A stretch of 64,000 nucleotides of DNA from Flavobacterium chilense (GTDB lineage: Bacteria > Bacteroidota > Bacteroidia > Flavobacteriales > Flavobacteriaceae), in contig NZ_LSYT01000002.1 of NCBI RefSeq assembly GCF_001602525.1, positions 124,001-188,000 on the forward strand, given 5' to 3'. Positions within the stretch are counted from its first letter, which is position 1, and every line of letters starts with the position of its first letter. Of the stretch, positions 61,150 through 64,000 are shown in pieces. The notes under the pieces are model-generated. The model did not search any database. It was not told the origin of the DNA and saw only the letters and a list, made by a program, of their open reading frames with translations. The position numbers and the translations under genes were made by a program.

Positions 61150-62079
61150 TTATTCAAAATTTATTGGACATCTCAGAATCCAGTCTGCCATTACTTGATT
61201 TGTCAGATTAATAATCATTTCCTGCTCTAATTTTGGAAATGCAATATTAAGTTTATCAGTGACTAAATCTCTAAAGCTAAAATATAGTTTATTTTTATCT
61301 TCCACAGGAAACATACATTTTTCCACTACTTCGTTTTCAACTAGACTAACAATTGCTAAAAATTTTTCATATTCTGTAGGATATTGGTTTTCCCACGTCC
61401 TCAATAATATATTTCCGCCTAAAAAAGATGCAATTGTTTTTTCAGTTAATATATCTACTCTTTCTTCAACATTATTAGCACTGCTGTCAAACCTTGATAA
61501 ATGTTTTCTCTGAGCATTTTCAACTAATGATATTTCACTACCTTTCCATTTTAACTTTTCTCCATCAGTAATTTCATCATTCGGAGATAAATTAATTTTT
61601 TGATTAGTAGAATCTAAAGCTAGTGTAAGGTGTGGATGAAGAAAATTAATATCTTCAAAAATAATTTCAAAATTTTCATTATCAATAATAGACAACTGCC
61701 AAGATTTAACTTCATCTCTCTTTGATGTACAATGCGCAACTATATCATTCTTGCTATGAAGAGGAGTAACAAAATACCATTTGTTGATTTTAGTGTCTCC
61801 TAAAAAAGCCTTTAACTGTTTCTCATAGGTTTTAAGCTTTTTCAAATCTTTAGTTACTTTATCCCTATGTTTTTCATATAAATCAGAGCTTGAATATGTT
61901 TCATCAGGGCAATAACACTGAAAAACTTTACCAGTACGAGTAAAGCCTTCTATCCCATAATCGCCAGGCGTTGCTTTAACTTCGATATAAACTTCTTCTC
62001 TAAAATTCTGCTTAAAACAAATTTGACAAATATATTCCCATTTGTCTCCATCAAATGTTCCGAATTCAGTTTTTATCAT
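61150..62079 (-). CDS. Nuclease-like effector, putative ABC-3C component
   Basis: 309 residues. The N-terminal ~110 residues look like a restriction-endonuclease fold: acidic EEVYIEVKATPGDYGIEG (Asp40), then VFQCYC (Gln54), matching the D...QxK pattern but with Tyr56 where Lys is expected. The middle and C-terminal ~150 residues (WENQYPTEYEKFLAIVSLVE, then CPINFE at the end) are unassigned, probably the interaction domain. First gene of the three-gene unit. The catalytic activity is uncertain because of the Lys-to-Tyr change. Confidence 0.6.
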   Translation of the reverse strand: MIKTEFGTFDGDKWEYICQICFKQNFREEVYIEVKATPGDYGIEGFTRTGKVFQCYCPDETYSSSDLYEKHRDKVTKDLKKLKTYEKQLKAFLGDTKINKWYFVTPLHSKNDIVAHCTSKRDEVKSWQLSIIDNENFEIIFEDINFLHPHLTLALDSTNQKINLSPNDEITDGEKLKWKGSEISLVENAQRKHLSRFDSSANNVEERVDILTEKTIASFLGGNILLRTWENQYPTEYEKFLAIVSLVENEVVEKCMFPVEDKNKLYFSFRDLVTDKLNIAFPKLEQEMIINLTNQVMADWILRCPINFE

Positions 62080-62165
62080 TCTTTGAAATTAATTAGGTTC
62101 TAAAATTAATAAAATTTTATCAAGAATATGTTTATATTGTAAGCAATTAAAAAACATGTTATCAA

Positions 62166-63113
62166 GTGATAAAAGATATACCTAATTCAAGTGAATATCA
62201 AAATGTAGGCATCGAATGTTTACTTCAAGCCTATGATAATATTTGCAATGTAGATAATGCATTAACTCCCGAAACTCCTCGCAATAAAATTTGGAATTAT
62301 AATCAGATTGTTTTAAGAACCTCTCTTGTACTAATTCATCAAGCAATTGAAGGATTACTTAAATCTGAAATTTGCAAAAAATCTCCACTCCTTTTAATTG
62401 ATAGAAAAAGGAGTGATTGGAAAACTTTACCAAATAGCGGAGATGAGTCTTTTTCTGATTTCAATACAATTGGTGGAGATGACTTATTAAAAACATTCTA
62501 TGCTTGTGTTAATTTAAAAGAAATACATGATGATTTTCCAACCCACTATGAAGATATAAGAATTAAGCGTAATAAGATTGTTCATGGATTAGGCACAGAA
62601 AATCTAGCGCCAGAATATGTATTAAAATTAATTTTAAATTCATTTACTTATCTACTAGGAAAAGATAGCTTTTGGGATTCAGTATTGAATAAGTTTTATG
62701 AACATCCTGGATTTGACCATGATGATTCTCATGTTGAATGGCAAGACATCAATCAATACATGAGAATGGAATATTTAAGAGCTTTCTTAGGAAAAGGAGA
62801 GTTAAAAAATCACTTTTCTGTAAATATTACCGCTAGAGAATATCTTTGTCCATTTTGCACGGAAAAAGCTGAAGAAATTACTACTGAAGGAACACTAAGA
62901 CCTGATAGTAAATGGGCTTTTCTTAATCCAAACGAACCAACATCAACAGATATGTCTTGTATAATTTGTCAAACAGATTTTGGAGTCATAAGAGAAGATT
63001 GTATTAAAGAAGATTGTAAAGGCAATGTAAAATACTTACTTGAAGACGAAGATTTAGGAGATGAAGAAATATGGGTCTGTTTAACTTGTTGGTACGAAGA
63101 AACTAAAAAATAG
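62166..63113 (+). CDS. HEPN-like protein with C-terminal zinc ribbons
   Basis: 315 residues from a GTG start. The N-terminal ~175 residues are helical and end with R135-N-K-I-V-H140, the Rx4H motif of HEPN RNases, preceded by a helix with FPTHYEDIR. The C-terminal ~110 residues hold paired Cys motifs: CPFC (~226), CIIC (~265), CIKEDC and CLTC near the end, which look like zinc ribbons. HEPN proteins are RNA-cutting toxins or effectors in conflict systems. It is divergent from the ABC-3C-like operon, 86 bp apart. A joint role is inferred. Confidence 0.65.
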   Translation: MIKDIPNSSEYQNVGIECLLQAYDNICNVDNALTPETPRNKIWNYNQIVLRTSLVLIHQAIEGLLKSEICKKSPLLLIDRKRSDWKTLPNSGDESFSDFNTIGGDDLLKTFYACVNLKEIHDDFPTHYEDIRIKRNKIVHGLGTENLAPEYVLKLILNSFTYLLGKDSFWDSVLNKFYEHPGFDHDDSHVEWQDINQYMRMEYLRAFLGKGELKNHFSVNITAREYLCPFCTEKAEEITTEGTLRPDSKWAFLNPNEPTSTDMSCIICQTDFGVIREDCIKEDCKGNVKYLLEDEDLGDEEIWVCLTCWYEETKK

Positions 63114-63208
63114 ATTTAATACAATGAAAAATATATGCCTTACATTATTAACATCATTTGTCAGATTAAATAATTATAACATTATTCCAATTTTAAAAAT
63201 CAATATTT

Positions 63209-64000
63209 ATGACTGAATTATATAATAAATTAGAATTGTATTTCAATTTTGACAAGAAAGATTTAGTAATGCAAAGCTTATTTAAATCAATAGTTCTCCT
63301 TTTCGGAGGTGCTTTATTAGGTGCTTTAATTACTGACTTTGAAATTTCTAAAGCTACCTTTATGATACTTTTATTGTTTTTATTCCTGCTCACAATTTAT
63401 ATTTATCTGGAATATAAATTTCTAATTAATCAAAAGAATTTTCCAATATCAATTTTAGAACATTTAACAGCAAAAGAAGATTTAGAAGTTTTAACAAAAC
63501 ACCATAATAGACAAAAAAAAGTTTTTGAATTTATTGACCATTCAATAATGTCACTAAACACTAATACATGTCCTGTGTCTTATGATGCAATTGACGACGC
63601 AATTTGTAGAGAAGACCTTAAAGAAAGTCTTTCAAATATATTAAATGACTTTATAAATAGGACTAATTATTTTCTTGAAGTTGATAAATTAAATTTTACC
63701 AATGGTGTTTATCTTAATGATATTCTAACATTTACAGAAAACAACCCTAGTGAGTCCGTTCAGAATTTTAATTTTAAAGATGATTTAAACTTCAGCAAAT
63801 ATTTTGGAGATTTTGAGTATGATTTTAATTCTAAAGAAAAAGAATTCAAATTCCATTTGATATCCGCAATAAGTGAATCCATTTTATTTAGTAAATACAT
63901 TTGTAAACAGCTAAGATTAAATGATAAAGATTATTCAATTGTAATTTCTCCAATTCCAAATATTTGTGATAGTTGTCCTCCTCGTGGCGTGATTTATGCA
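63209..64000 (+). CDS. Two-helix membrane protein, 3' part outside the window
   Basis: 264 codons are visible from ATG 63209. Two membrane helices lie at ~24-42 and ~51-70 (SIVLLFGGALLGALITDF and FMILLLFLFLLTIYIY). The rest is a soluble domain with many Asp/Asn and a CDSCPPRG motif near the visible end. It follows the HEPN gene by 95 bp on the same strand. No family recognised; context suggests another island or defence component. Confidence 0.6.
   Translation, partial: MTELYNKLELYFNFDKKDLVMQSLFKSIVLLFGGALLGALITDFEISKATFMILLLFLFLLTIYIYLEYKFLINQKNFPISILEHLTAKEDLEVLTKHHNRQKKVFEFIDHSIMSLNTNTCPVSYDAIDDAICREDLKESLSNILNDFINRTNYFLEVDKLNFTNGVYLNDILTFTENNPSESVQNFNFKDDLNFSKYFGDFEYDFNSKEKEFKFHLISAISESILFSKYICKQLRLNDKDYSIVISPIPNICDSCPPRGVIYA

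Larger units (their letters stand above)
43368..64000. mobile_element. Accessory island integrated at tRNA-Leu(CAA), right end not seen
   Basis: From the tRNA-Leu 3' half onward the gene content changes from conserved housekeeping to recombinases, XRE regulators, orphan membrane proteins and defence-like genes. The large serine recombinase lies directly at the tRNA, as in tRNA-targeted elements. I see no repeat of the tRNA 3' end further right, so the other boundary is either outside the window or has decayed. No conjugation genes are visible in this part. Confidence 0.6.

Noticed and set aside
63193..63393. 66-codon minus-strand frame at the right end
   Set aside because: Antisense to the start of the partial membrane protein, whose two hydrophobic helices and uninterrupted 264-codon frame are far better supported.
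43368..64000. Conjugative (ICE-type) element
   Set aside because: No relaxase, mobilisation or type IV secretion genes are seen in the visible part, so conjugation cannot be claimed.

Overview
The window is AT-rich DNA from a Flavobacterium-like member of the Bacteroidetes. The evidence is a TonB-dependent receptor with an N-terminal carboxypeptidase-regulatory-like domain, an IPExxxVDY-family protein, a CTC-type L25, the ~630-residue PurF-like protein, Reg_prop/Y_Y_Y/LytS-type signalling proteins, and promoters of the Bacteroidetes form (TTG, about 18-20 bp, TAnnTTTG).

Layout. 1-5.8 kb: 5' part of a TonB receptor gene, an MFS carrier, and an oxidoreductase pair (Gfo/Idh/MocA and old-yellow-enzyme). 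5.9-10.3 kb: a double-glycine-leader peptide secretion locus with a C39 peptidase/ABC exporter, an HlyD adaptor, three very short peptide genes that are easily missed, and a small HTH-like protein. 10.6-12.3 kb: rseP and two near-identical tRNA-Asn genes. 12.3-19.6 kb: envelope and secreted proteins (TPR-like protein, Dyp-type peroxidase with a partner, C1 cysteine peptidase, D15/BamA-like barrel, SphA-like barrel). 19.6-27.7 kb: a minus-strand run of AraC regulator, DUF4136 lipoprotein, DUF2252, DUF2490, a further barrel, a HAD hydrolase and an arylsulfatase. 28-43.4 kb: housekeeping genes (pyk, rnc, fabF, acpP, purN, rnhA, an ECF sigma factor, a PfkB kinase, a purF homologue, sodA, pth, rplY, prs) ending at tRNA-Leu(CAA).

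From tRNA-Leu rightwards (43.37 kb to the end) the content changes to an accessory island. A large serine recombinase is encoded so that its 3' end lies inside the tRNA gene. It is followed by a winged-helix protein, a 1-kb non-coding stretch with G/C tracts, an XRE plus coiled-coil membrane protein pair, a second serine recombinase, several orphan membrane or lipoproteins, and a LytTR response regulator / giant sensor kinase pair with a linked lipoprotein. After these come an HNH protein, an overlapping three-gene operon that looks like an ABC three-component (ABC-3C) conflict system, a divergent HEPN/zinc-ribbon protein and a truncated membrane protein. The right end of the island is not in the window.

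Four items stand out. (1) Three tandem ~185-bp repeats follow purF; each holds a promoter, a hairpin, an invariant linker and a terminator, and the terminator stems carry compensatory changes, so they look like tandem small-RNA genes. (2) The defence-like block at 57.7-63.1 kb. (3) A shared motif TAGT-N3-CGTACA lies upstream of three genes around the LytTR system, a candidate regulon operator. (4) The double-glycine peptide locus contains a leaderless membrane peptide whose C-terminus copies that of one of the exported peptides.
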